From the NCBI GenBank assembly GCA_020637295.1, contig JACJWF010000018.1:1-56295 (forward strand): 56,295 nucleotides of DNA. Direction: 5' to 3'. Source of the stretch: Acidimicrobiaceae bacterium (GTDB lineage: Bacteria > Actinomycetota > Acidimicrobiia > Acidimicrobiales > Ilumatobacteraceae). A model generated the notes under the pieces. That model was not told the origin of the DNA, searched no databases, and was given only the letters and a program-made list of their open reading frames with translations. The position numbers and the translations under genes are program-made. This document shows, piece after piece, positions 31,149 to 40,584 of the stretch (the stretch's first letter is position 1; every line of letters starts with the position of its first letter).

Positions 31149-32592
31149 GATGGCCGTCAACGTGCGTATCAGCGAGAAGCCACGCGAGGAGTGCGGCGTG
31201 TTCGGGGTGTCCACCCCGCACGGCGAGGGCATCGCCCAGGTCACGTTCTTCGGGTTGTTCGCCCTGCAGCACCGCGGCCAGGAGGCCGCCGGCATCGCCG
31301 TCAGCGACGGCACGCGGGTGAAGATGCACAAGGACACCGGGCTGGTGGCCAACGTGTTCCACCAGTCGGAGATGGCCCAGCTCACCGGCTACCACTCCAT
31401 CGGCCACACCCGCTACAGCACCACGGGGTCGAACTCGACGCGCAACATCCAGCCGTTCCTCGTGGAGACCATGCACGGCCCACTGGCGGTGGCGCACAAC
31501 GGGAACCTCATCAACACTGCTGCGCTGCGCGAGGAGTTGTTGGCCCGCGGCTTCGGGCTCACCGCCACCAGCGACACCGAGGTGCTGACGCTGATGCTGG
31601 CGGCCGCCGGTGGCCGCACCTGGGAGGACCGCATCGAGCGCACCCTGCCGGCGTGGAAGGGCGCCTTCTCGCTGGTGGTGCTGGTGGGCGACCGGGTGAT
31701 CGCCGTGCGCGACCCGTGGGGCTTCCGGCCGATGAGCGTCGGCCGCCTGCCGACGGGCGGGTACGCGGTGGCCAGCGAAACCTGCGCGCTCACCACCATC
31801 GGCTGCGTGGACATCGACGAGGTGAAGCCCGGCGAGATCGTCACCCTGCAGGGTGCCGAGCTGTCCCGCCGCCAGGCGCTGACGCCGGCCAGCACGGAGG
31901 CCCGCTGCACGTTCGAGTTCGTCTACTTCAGCCGGCCGGACAGCGTGTGGGCGGGCCGCAACGTGCACCATGTGCGCCAGCGGCTGGGCGAGGAGTTGGC
32001 GGCCGAGTCGGGCGTCGAGGCCGACGTCGTCATCCCGGTGCCGGACAGCAGCATCCCGGCGGCCATCGGGTACAGCCGGGCCAGCGGCATCCCGCACAAC
32101 GACGGGCTGATCAAGAACCGCTACATCGGGCGGACGTTCATCGAACCCACGCAGGACCTGCGCGAGCGGGGTGTCGCCCTGAAGTTCAACGCGCTCGCCG
32201 AGAACCTGGCGGGCAAGCGGGTGGTGATGATCGACGACTCCATGGTGCGCGGCACCACGGCCGGGCCCCTCGTGAAGCTGATCCGTGATGCGGGCGCGAC
32301 CGAGGTGCACCTGCGGATCACCTGCCCGCCGATCACCCATGCCTGCCACTTCGGGGTGGACATGGGCCACGACGGCGACCTGATGGCGTCGCGCCTGTCC
32401 GTCGACGAGATGCGCGAGCACATCGGGGCGGACTCGCTGGCGTTCCTGTCGCTGGAGGGGATGATGCGGGCCATCCGCCACGACGGCTCGGGTGCCTCCG
32501 CCGGCTACTGCAACGCCTGCTTCACCGGCGACTACGTGATGCCCGTCCACGAAGCCCCACCCAAGCTGAGCTTCGAAGGAGCCCTCGCATGA
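31138..32592 (+). CDS. purF: Amidophosphoribosyltransferase (PurF)
   Basis: PurF makes phosphoribosylamine from PRPP and glutamine, the first committed step. The 484-aa protein has an N-terminal class II glutaminase; the nucleophile Cys is C19 in REECGVFGV, so an 18-residue propeptide must be removed, as in the Bacillus-type enzyme. The PRPP loop is VVMIDDSMVRGTT. C-terminal cysteines in SAGYCNACFTGDY fit the iron-sulfur-type PurF. ATG 31138 has AAGGAGG 9 nt upstream and overlaps purC by 11 nt. Confidence 0.94.
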   Translation: MSSEMAVNVRISEKPREECGVFGVSTPHGEGIAQVTFFGLFALQHRGQEAAGIAVSDGTRVKMHKDTGLVANVFHQSEMAQLTGYHSIGHTRYSTTGSNSTRNIQPFLVETMHGPLAVAHNGNLINTAALREELLARGFGLTATSDTEVLTLMLAAAGGRTWEDRIERTLPAWKGAFSLVVLVGDRVIAVRDPWGFRPMSVGRLPTGGYAVASETCALTTIGCVDIDEVKPGEIVTLQGAELSRRQALTPASTEARCTFEFVYFSRPDSVWAGRNVHHVRQRLGEELAAESGVEADVVIPVPDSSIPAAIGYSRASGIPHNDGLIKNRYIGRTFIEPTQDLRERGVALKFNALAENLAGKRVVMIDDSMVRGTTAGPLVKLIRDAGATEVHLRITCPPITHACHFGVDMGHDGDLMASRLSVDEMREHIGADSLAFLSLEGMMRAIRHDGSGASAGYCNACFTGDYVMPVHEAPPKLSFEGALA

Positions 32593-32604
32593 CGGTCCTG
32601 GTCG

Positions 32605-32680
32605 CTTCTGGGGCTGGATCTCACCATCCCGGCTTCTGGGGCTGGATCGTTGCGGATTCCGCGCGATTGCAGCCCCAGAA
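32605..32680. repeat. Direct repeat and long hairpin between purF and purD-purM
   Basis: CTTCTGGGGCTGGATC occurs at 32605-32620 and again at 32633-32648, and CAGCCCCAGAA (32670-32680) is the inverse of its core. Copy 2 and the inverse form an 11-bp stem. Inside it, ATCG/CGAT and GCGG/CCGC also pair, so nearly the whole 48 nt can fold. It fills most of the 106-nt gap in an otherwise tightly packed operon. It may be a mobile REP-like unit or a regulatory hairpin. Confidence 0.75.
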
Positions 32681-32698
32681 CGACGCGGGAGCGCGTGC

Positions 32699-34861
32699 AT
32701 GAGGGTGCTGGTGATCGGCTCCGGCGGGCGCGAGCAGGCGATCGCCTGGGCCTGCCGGCGTCACGGGCACTCCGTCCAGGTTGCCGCCGACCTGCCGGAC
32801 CCGATCGGCGCCGATCTGGTGATCGTCGGGCCCGAGGCCGCGCTGGTGGCGGGGGTCGCCGACCGCTGCGCCGACGCCCATGTGCCGTGCTTCGGGCCCA
32901 CCGCCGCGCTCGCCCGTCTCGAGAGCTCCAAGGGGTTCACCCGGTCGTTGGCGGCCACGCTGGGCCTGCCGTCGCCGGCGTTCCACATGGCGTCGTCGGC
33001 CGCGGAAGCCGTGGCCTGGTGGCGGGAGTTCGGCAAGCCGGTCGTGGTGAAACTGGACGGCCTGGCCGCCGGCAAGGGCGTCATCGTGCCCGACGACGAG
33101 GCGGCCACCATCGCCGCCATCGAGGAGTTGGTGACGCAGGGGCCGATCGTGCTGGAGGAGCGGCTGACCGGGCCGGAGTGCAGCCTGATGGCGATGTGCG
33201 ACGGGTCGGTGGCCCGGCCGCTGCCGGTGGCCCAGGACCACAAGCGCATCGGCGAAGGCGACAGCGGGCCGAACACCGGCGGCATGGGCGCCTACGCCCC
33301 GGCCCCGATCCCTTACGACGCCGACGACCTGACCGCCACGTTCATCCAGCCGGTGGTGGACCACCTCGCCGAGGTGGGCGCGCCGTACATCGGGGTGCTG
33401 TACGCCGGACTGATGCTGACGCCCGACGGGCCGAAGCTGCTGGAGTTCAACTGCCGCTTCGGCGACCCCGAGGCCCAGGCCGTGCTGCCACTGCTGGAGG
33501 ACGACCTGGCGGAGGTCGCTCTGGCGTGCGCCAACGAGTCGCTGGGCGACCGGCGCCTGCGCTGGAGCGGCGCGTCGTGCACGATTGTCGCTGCGGCTGC
33601 GGGCTACCCGGCCGACCCGGTGAAGGGCGCGGCGATCGCCATGGGCGACGACCTCGACGGCTCGGTGGTGTTCCCCGCCGGGACCGACGGCGCGGTGGTG
33701 ACGGGCGGCCGGGTACTGGCCGTCACCGGCCTGGGCGACGACCTGGCGACCGCCCGCGGACGCGCCTACCAGCGGATGGCGTCGATCCGGTTCGACGGGA
33801 TGCAGGTGCGGCGCGACATCGGCTGGCGGGCCATCGGGGCCGGGCTGGCGTCGTATGCCGCCGCAGGGGTGGACATCGACGAGGGCACCCGCGCCGTGGA
33901 CCAGATGAAGGCCGCGGTGGAACGCACCCATGGGCCCGCCGTGCTGCGCGGTGTGGGCAGCTTCGGCGGGGCGTTCAGCGGGGCCGCGCTGAAGGCGATG
34001 GACGACCCCGTGCTGGTTGGCAGCACCGACGGGGTCGGCACGAAGGTGGAGCTCGCTGCCCGGCTCGGCGGGTACCGCGGGGTGGGGATGGACATCGTCA
34101 ACCACTGCATCGACGACGTGCTCGTCCAGGGTGCCCGCCCCTTGTTCTTCCTCGACTACATCGCCAGCAGCAAGCTGGACGCCGGCCAGGTGGCCGAGGT
34201 GGTCACCGGCATGGCCGAGGCCTGCGAGGCCGCGGGGTGCGCCCTGCTGGGTGGCGAGACGGCGGAGATGCCGGGCGTGTACGCGCCCGGAGCGTTCGAC
34301 ATCGCCGGCACGCTGGTCGGCGTGGTCGACCGGGCGGCGATGCTGCCCCGGGGGGAGTTGGCGGCGGGTGACGTACTGGTCGGCATCGCCTCCAACGGGC
34401 CGCACACCAACGGGTACTCGCTGCTGCGCAAGCTGTTCGACTGGATGCCGATGGACGCGGTGCCGGCCGGGTTCGACTGCACGCTGGGTGAGGCGCTGCT
34501 GCGCCCGCACCGCAACTACCTGCCGGTGCTGGACGCCGCGCTGCGGGCCGACTTGGTGAAGGCGTTGGCCCACATCACCGGCGGTGGCCTGCCGGAGAAC
34601 CTGCCCCGGGTGCTGCCCGCCGACCTCGATGCGTGCATCCAGCTGGGGTCGTGGCCGGTGCCGCCCCTGTTCCGCCTGGTACGCGAGGTGGCCACCGGGC
34701 TGAGCACCCACGAGCTGTACCGCACCCTGAACATGGGCGTCGGCATGGTGTGCGCGGTGGCGCCGGAACAGGTGGCGGCGCTGCAAGCGGCGATCCCGGA
34801 GGAGACCTGGGTCATCGGCTCCCTCGTCCCCGGCACCCGCCAGGTCCAGCTCACCCCCTGA
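32699..34861 (+). CDS. purD-purM: Fused GAR synthetase-AIR synthetase (PurD-PurM)
   Basis: One 720-aa reading frame carries two purine enzymes. Residues 1-378 are PurD (glycinamide ribonucleotide synthetase, ATP-grasp): VLVIGSGGRE, KLDGLAAGKGVIV, PNTGGMGAY and LEFNCRFGDPEAQ. Residues ~385-720 are PurM (AIR synthetase): SYAAAGVDIDEG, GSTDGVGTKVELA, FFLDYIASSKLD and GGETAEMPG. The linker is only about six residues. PurD is shorter than usual (about 420) because roughly 35 residues are missing from the N-domain between GSGGRE and VGPEA. Both catalytic cores look complete. ATG 32699 has GGGAG 8-12 nt upstream. Confidence 0.93.
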   Translation: MRVLVIGSGGREQAIAWACRRHGHSVQVAADLPDPIGADLVIVGPEAALVAGVADRCADAHVPCFGPTAALARLESSKGFTRSLAATLGLPSPAFHMASSAAEAVAWWREFGKPVVVKLDGLAAGKGVIVPDDEAATIAAIEELVTQGPIVLEERLTGPECSLMAMCDGSVARPLPVAQDHKRIGEGDSGPNTGGMGAYAPAPIPYDADDLTATFIQPVVDHLAEVGAPYIGVLYAGLMLTPDGPKLLEFNCRFGDPEAQAVLPLLEDDLAEVALACANESLGDRRLRWSGASCTIVAAAAGYPADPVKGAAIAMGDDLDGSVVFPAGTDGAVVTGGRVLAVTGLGDDLATARGRAYQRMASIRFDGMQVRRDIGWRAIGAGLASYAAAGVDIDEGTRAVDQMKAAVERTHGPAVLRGVGSFGGAFSGAALKAMDDPVLVGSTDGVGTKVELAARLGGYRGVGMDIVNHCIDDVLVQGARPLFFLDYIASSKLDAGQVAEVVTGMAEACEAAGCALLGGETAEMPGVYAPGAFDIAGTLVGVVDRAAMLPRGELAAGDVLVGIASNGPHTNGYSLLRKLFDWMPMDAVPAGFDCTLGEALLRPHRNYLPVLDAALRADLVKALAHITGGGLPENLPRVLPADLDACIQLGSWPVPPLFRLVREVATGLSTHELYRTLNMGVGMVCAVAPEQVAALQAAIPEETWVIGSLVPGTRQVQLTP

Positions 34862-34921
34862 CCCGGCCCTCCCCCATTCCCCCCTCTCCCGGGCCCCACG
34901 CCATCACCCACCAGGGGTTCG

Positions 34922-34964
34922 TGTCGCGGGCCTGATCGGCCTGCCCGTGGTCAACCCCGCGACA
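34922..34964 (+). terminator. Stem-loop downstream of purD-purM
   Basis: TGTCGCGGG (34922-34930) pairs perfectly with CCCGCGACA (34956-34964) over a 25-nt loop. It could end the purL-purM transcript, but no T-run follows. Confidence 0.4.
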
Positions 34965-34972
34965 TGAATCGA

Positions 34973-35082
34973 GGGGTGGGGGCGCGGAAGGGGTGCGGCG
35001 GGCGGGCGGGAGGGGGTGCGGCGGGCGGGCCGGGAGGGGGTGAGGCGGGCGTGGAGGGGCGGGCGGCGAGGGCGGGCGGCGG
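34973..35082 (+). repeat. G-rich block with direct repeats upstream of purN (G-quadruplex potential)
   Basis: The 18-mer GGGGTGCGGCGGGCGGGC occurs at 34990-35007 and 35013-35030, with a degenerate third copy at 35037-35050. The block holds many runs of three or more G on one strand and abuts the ACTTTTCGTTC motif. G-quadruplex formation is possible but inferred. No gene lies in it. Confidence 0.6.
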
Positions 35083-35133
35083 ACTTTTCGTTCAGGGCGC
35101 GCCGGGTCGGCGCGTGCATCCGCGTAGCGTCGG
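35083..35133 (+). promoter_or_regulatory. Shared purine promoter element of purN-guaB (ACTTTTCGTTC-N30-GTAGCGTCGG)
   Basis: ACTTTTCGTTC (35083-35093) and GTAGCGTCGG (35124-35133) are 30 nt apart, as before purL. TAGCGT (35125-35130) ends 6 nt before ATG 35137, so the transcript is leaderless. The spacers of the two copies are unlike, which points to two bound sites rather than a simple duplication. Confidence 0.7.
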
Positions 35134-35136
35134 GTC

Positions 35137-35747
35137 ATGGAGTCAATGCCCCGTCTGGTCGTGATGGCGTCGGGCAACGGGTCGAACGCCCAGGCCGTCA
35201 TCGATGCCTGTGCCGACGGGCGCCTTCCCGCCCGGGTCGTGGCACTGGTCAGCGACCGGGTGGACGCCAAGGCGCTGCGGCGGGCCGACGCCGCCGGCTT
35301 GCCGTCCGTGCACGTCGGCAAGCGCGCCGACGAGACCCGTGCCGACTACGACGCCCGCCTGGCCGACGTGGTCAGCGGATTCGACCCGGACTGGATCGTC
35401 CTCGCCGGGTGGATGCGCATCCTCACGATGAGCTTCCTCGGCTGGTTCCCCGGCATGGTCGTCAACCTCCACCCGGCCCTCCCCGGCGAGCTGCCCGGCA
35501 CCCACGCCATCGAGCGGGCCTTCACCGAGGCCCGCGAGGGTACGCGCACGCGCAGCGGGGTGATGGTCCACCTCGTGCCCGACGAGGGTGTCGACGACGG
35601 CCCCGTCCTCGCCACCGCCGAGGTCCCGATCCTGCCCACCGACACCCTCGACGAGTTCGAGGCCAGGGTCCACGCTGTCGAGCACCAGTTGCTCGTCGCC
35701 ACCCTGCACGAGCTCTGCCGCACCCGAGTCACCCACGGAGCCACCCG

Positions 35748-35751
<4 letters not shown>
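35137..35751 (+). CDS. purN: Phosphoribosylglycinamide formyltransferase (PurN)
   Basis: PurN formylates GAR with 10-formyl-tetrahydrofolate in step 3 of purine synthesis. The 204-aa length is normal. It begins with the phosphate-binding LVVMASGNGSNAQAV. The catalytic Asn and His are in VVNLHPALPG and the catalytic Asp in DEGVDDGP. It starts a second transcript, leaderless, and its stop overlaps guaB (ATGA). With purD-purM just upstream, the order of the three activities is that of the eukaryotic GART protein. Confidence 0.94.
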
Positions 35752-37244
<1,493 letters not shown>

Positions 37245-37265
37245 CGCCAACCAGCCCCACACCAC

Positions 37266-37293
37266 GAAGTGACGTGATATATCACGTCACTTC
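37266..37293. promoter_or_regulatory. Perfect 28-bp palindrome between guaB and the MazEF-type pair
   Basis: GAAGTGACGTGATA is followed directly by its exact reverse complement. The centre TGATATATCA is AT-rich, which is rare here. It could fold as a hairpin after guaB (no T-run), or be an operator for a dimeric or tetrameric regulator. I cannot tell which. Confidence 0.6.
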
Positions 37294-37375
37294 CCTGGTC
37301 AGGAGGGGTGCGGGCGCGTCAGTTCGGGGTCGGGTCGGGTCTGCGGGCTCTCCACCGGCGGGGACCCGGGGGCTG

Positions 37376-37389
37376 TGTCGACGTCGACA
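37376..37389. promoter_or_regulatory. Candidate operator of the MazEF-type operon
   Basis: TGTCGACGTCGACA is a perfect 14-bp palindrome located 24 nt upstream of the -10 box of the antitoxin gene, overlapping the -35 region. Ribbon-helix-helix antitoxins normally bind such a site to repress their own operon. Confidence 0.5.
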
Positions 37390-37413
37390 GTCGCCGCTTG
37401 GGATTCGAACTGG

Positions 37414-37419
37414 TACCAT
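37414..37419 (+). promoter_or_regulatory. -10 box (TACCAT) of a leaderless promoter for the antitoxin gene
   Basis: TACCAT ends 7 nt before ATG 37427. Confidence 0.6.
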
Positions 37420-37426
37420 CGGGCGC

Positions 37427-37669
37427 ATGTCCACGCAGATCGCGGTCCGCCTCCCCGACGAGATCGTCGAATCGGTCGACGCCGTCGTCCGCAGCGGTCG
37501 GGCTCGGAGCCGTGCAGACCTCGTGGCTCGGGCCCTGCAGCGGGAATTGCGGCGGATCCGCGCCGAAGCGGACCTTCGCATCATTGCCGCGTCCGCGGCC
37601 GAGCACGACCCGGACGACCTCGACGGTCTGGCGAAGTTCGCACTCCGCCGGTCCGTGACTCCCGACTGA
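37427..37669 (+). CDS. Ribbon-helix-helix antitoxin (MazE-like)
   Basis: This 80-aa protein begins with the ribbon-helix-helix fold: beta strand TQIAVRLPDEIVESVDAVV, turn RSGRARSRADLVARALQREL (helices 1 and 2). The C-terminal part (RRIRAEADLRIIAASAAEHDPDDLDGLAKFAL) would wrap the toxin. It is the DNA-binding antitoxin of the downstream MazF-like toxin, 6 nt away. Palindromes upstream are likely operator sites. Confidence 0.85.
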   Translation: MSTQIAVRLPDEIVESVDAVVRSGRARSRADLVARALQRELRRIRAEADLRIIAASAAEHDPDDLDGLAKFALRRSVTPD

Positions 37670-37675
37670 TCGGCC

Positions 37676-37975
37676 ATGCGCCCCATCCGCCTCGCGCAAC
37701 TCGACAAGACCCGTCCCGTGGTCGTCCTCACGCGGGAGGTCGCGCTCGGAGTGCTCACCAACGTCACGGTGGCACCGATCACCAGCCGTGTGCGTGGGCT
37801 GGCCACCGAGGTGGAGGTGGGAACCGACAACGGCCTGGACCAGCGGGGTGCCGTCAACTGCGACAGCATCCTCACCGTCCCTGCGTCGGCACTCGGCCGC
37901 TACCTCGGGTTCCTCCTGCCGTCGCAGGAGCCACTGCTCAGCGAAGCGATTGCCGCGGCGTTCGACCTGGAGTAG
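37676..37975 (+). CDS. mazF: MazF/PemK-like endoribonuclease toxin
   Basis: This 99-aa protein has the MazF pattern: PIRLAQLDKTRPVVVLTRE (the conserved KTRP), VTVAPITSR, a GAVNCDSILTVP strand and a final helical part. MazF toxins cut RNA at short motifs; the cut motif cannot be predicted here. It lies 6 nt after the antitoxin gene. Its last 38 nt overlap the end of the MFS transporter gene on the other strand. Confidence 0.87.
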   Translation: MRPIRLAQLDKTRPVVVLTREVALGVLTNVTVAPITSRVRGLATEVEVGTDNGLDQRGAVNCDSILTVPASALGRYLGFLLPSQEPLLSEAIAAAFDLE

Positions 37976-39125
37976 CCGACGACACCGACGCCTGGCGGAC
38001 CAGGGTCACCGCGACCACCGCGCCGGCGACCAGGACGATCGCCGGGGTGCCGTAGGCCCAGCGGAAGCCGGCCCACCCGGCGATCCAGCCCACCAGCGGG
38101 CCGGCGGTGGCGCTGCCCATGTCGTTGAAGCTGAAGAACGTGCCGAGCGCCGCGGCGCGGGCACGTTCCGGGGCCCGTTCGGCAGCCAGGGCCGTCAGGG
38201 CGGGCAGGCAGCCGCCGTAGCCGACACCCACCAGGGCGATGGCCGGGAAGGCGACCCAGGCGTCCCACGCGGTGGCCATCAGCGCCAACCCGATGCCCGT
38301 GCACACCACCCCCGGCAGGGCGACCTTGGCGTAGCCGACGCGGTCGCCCATCGGGCCGCTGACCGCCCGCACCACCAGCGTGCACGCGGCGAACGTGAGG
38401 AACAGCCAGCCGGACGGCCCCAACCCGACCTCCCGCGAGTACCGGGTGAGGAAGCTCACCAGGCAGGCGTAGCCGAAGCCCATCGTGAACTGGGCCAGGC
38501 CGGGCCGCAGCACCGCGGCCATCATCTGCCGGGCCGGCACCTCCGCCCCCGCGGCGTCGCGGTGGTCGTCACCCGTCTCCGGCAGTGCGAGCGCCAGACC
38601 CGACGCGAGGGCCATGATCCCGCCGGCGGCGGCGAACAGCCACCAGTGGTGCTGGTCGAACAGGTACTCCCCCACGAACGGCCCGACGGCGAAGCCGACG
38701 TACACCATCACGCTGAGCCGGGCCATCGCCGCGCCGCGGCGGCCGGGCGGGGCGATGTCCGTCGCGGTCGCGGCCAACGCCGTGTACAGCGCCGCACCCG
38801 CGGCACCCTGCAGCAGCCGCAGCACCACCACCATCCAGCTCGCCGTGGAGGCAGGGATCAGCAGCGTGGTGGCGGCCATGGCGATGAGGGGCGGCCAGAT
38901 GAACGGGCGGCGGCCGATGCGGTCCATCACCCTGCCGGCCCATGGGCGCACGACGATGGCGCTGACGAAGAACGTGGTGGTGGCGACGCCGACGACGAAC
39001 TCGCTGCCGTCCATCTCCTCGCGCACGAAGCGGGACACGCCGACGAACAGCATGCCGATCGGCAGGAAGTAGCCGACCACCACTGCGTCCAGCAGCAGCT
39101 GGGTCCGAGTGCCGAAGCGGCTCAT
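37938..39125 (-). CDS. Major facilitator superfamily transporter
   Basis: This 395-aa membrane protein has about 12 hydrophobic helices and the MFS loop motif GRVMDRIGRRPFIW between helices 2 and 3. A second-half counterpart, GPMGDRVGYAKV, follows. The style is of the drug/metabolite efflux group, but the substrate is unknown. It starts 16 nt after the VWA gene, so it may be the third gene of the MoxR-VWA operon. Confidence 0.87.
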   Translation of the reverse strand: MSRFGTRTQLLLDAVVVGYFLPIGMLFVGVSRFVREEMDGSEFVVGVATTTFFVSAIVVRPWAGRVMDRIGRRPFIWPPLIAMAATTLLIPASTASWMVVVLRLLQGAAGAALYTALAATATDIAPPGRRGAAMARLSVMVYVGFAVGPFVGEYLFDQHHWWLFAAAGGIMALASGLALALPETGDDHRDAAGAEVPARQMMAAVLRPGLAQFTMGFGYACLVSFLTRYSREVGLGPSGWLFLTFAACTLVVRAVSGPMGDRVGYAKVALPGVVCTGIGLALMATAWDAWVAFPAIALVGVGYGGCLPALTALAAERAPERARAAALGTFFSFNDMGSATAGPLVGWIAGWAGFRWAYGTPAIVLVAGAVVAVTLVRQASVSSATPGRTPRQSLR

Positions 39126-39141
39126 CGCCGGGCCGGGAGTG

Positions 39142-40578
39142 TCAGGCGAGCTTCTCGACGAAGCCTTCGAGCTGGCGCAGGTTGCGGCACTCGTAGACGC
39201 CGTCGGTGTGGGTGCCGTAGTCGCCCACGATGGAGTCGCCGGTGTTCCAGTAGCTCTTGGGCTCCGGGTTCAGCCAGTACACGTGGCGGGCCTTGTGGCG
39301 CATCTCCTTCACCACCCACGCCTGGCTGGCGTGGTAGTTGTTCCGCGCGTCGCCGAGCAGCAACACGGTGGTCTTCGGGCCGACGTCCTTGCCGTAGCGC
39401 TCCCAGAACACCTCGAAGGCATGGCCGTAGTCGCTGTGGCCGTCCACCCACACGACATCCGCCTCGGTGTTGACCCGGTGGATGGCGTTGGCGATGTCCT
39501 CCTCGCCCTTGAAGTAGTCCGTGACCTCGTCGATGCCGTCGATGAACACGAACGACCGGACCTTCGAGAACGATCCCTGGATGGCGTACACCAGCATCAG
39601 GGTGAACCGGGCGAACGCCGCCACCGACCCGGAGATGTCGGCCACCACCATCAGCTCCGGCTTGGCCGGGCGGGGGTACTTGAACTTCGGCTCGGCGGGC
39701 ACGCCGCCGTAGCTGAGCGAGTGGCGCACGGTGTTGCGGAAGTCCAGCGGGCCCTTGCGGCCGTGGCGGCGCTTGCGGGCCAGGCGGGCGGCCAGCTTGC
39801 GGGTCAGCGGCTGGAGCGCCTTTTTCAGGTTCTGCATCTCGTCGCGCGACGCGTGCATGAACTCGACGTCCTCCGGCAGCGGCTTGCGCAGCGTCTTGGC
39901 CATCGCCTCGGCACCTCGGTCGGCCACCAGGCGGCGGCGGATCTCCGCTTCGATCTCCTGCTTGAACTGCTCGATGCGGTCGTTGTACTCGTCGCGCTCG
40001 AGCCGTTCCTCCAGGTCGGTGAGCTCGCCACCCACCTGCTGCTTGCTGGCCTCCATCAGCTTCTCCAGCATGCCCTCGAGGTCCAGGTTCCGCAGGGTGC
40101 GGTAGAGGTAGTAGGTGCCACCCACCGGACGGCCGGGCTCCATGCCGGCGAAGCGCTGCACGGCCTGGCGGGCGAGGGCCCGCATCATCGCCTGGTCGCC
40201 GTTCATCAGCGCCTGCATCAGCAGCTGGGCGATCTCCTCCGGGGTGAGGGAGTCCATGCTCCCCCCCTGGGTGCCCTTGCCGTCCCCCTGGCGCATCTGC
40301 TCCTGCATCTCGCGCCACATCTCGTCGAGATCGCCGTCGCCCTCCACCAGGTTGTACTCCGGCCCACGCAGGCTGAAGTACACCTCGAAGACGGTCTCGA
40401 ACGCCCGCCAGTGCGAGTTGTTCTTCACCAGTGTGGCGCCCAGCGCGTACTTGAACGCGTCGCGGTCCTCGATGGGGATGTGCTGCACGGCCTCCATCGC
40501 GTCGAGGTTCTCGGTGAGGCTGACGGGCAGCCCCGCGTTGCGCAGCTCGGTGACGAACCCGGCGAGGAGGTCCAGCAT
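39142..40578 (-). CDS. VWA-domain protein (CoxE-like)
   Basis: This 478-aa protein ends in a von Willebrand A domain with the metal site DISGSVA (314-320). The N-terminal ~240 residues are helical, including an EEIAQLLMQALMNGDQAMMRALARQAV region. CoxE-type VWA proteins work with MoxR-type AAA ATPases, such as the one 6 nt upstream, as co-factor insertion or complex assembly machines. No carbon monoxide dehydrogenase genes are near, so the client is unknown. Confidence 0.85.
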   Translation of the reverse strand: MLDLLAGFVTELRNAGLPVSLTENLDAMEAVQHIPIEDRDAFKYALGATLVKNNSHWRAFETVFEVYFSLRGPEYNLVEGDGDLDEMWREMQEQMRQGDGKGTQGGSMDSLTPEEIAQLLMQALMNGDQAMMRALARQAVQRFAGMEPGRPVGGTYYLYRTLRNLDLEGMLEKLMEASKQQVGGELTDLEERLERDEYNDRIEQFKQEIEAEIRRRLVADRGAEAMAKTLRKPLPEDVEFMHASRDEMQNLKKALQPLTRKLAARLARKRRHGRKGPLDFRNTVRHSLSYGGVPAEPKFKYPRPAKPELMVVADISGSVAAFARFTLMLVYAIQGSFSKVRSFVFIDGIDEVTDYFKGEEDIANAIHRVNTEADVVWVDGHSDYGHAFEVFWERYGKDVGPKTTVLLLGDARNNYHASQAWVVKEMRHKARHVYWLNPEPKSYWNTGDSIVGDYGTHTDGVYECRNLRQLEGFVEKLA

Positions 40579-40584
40579 CGGGGA

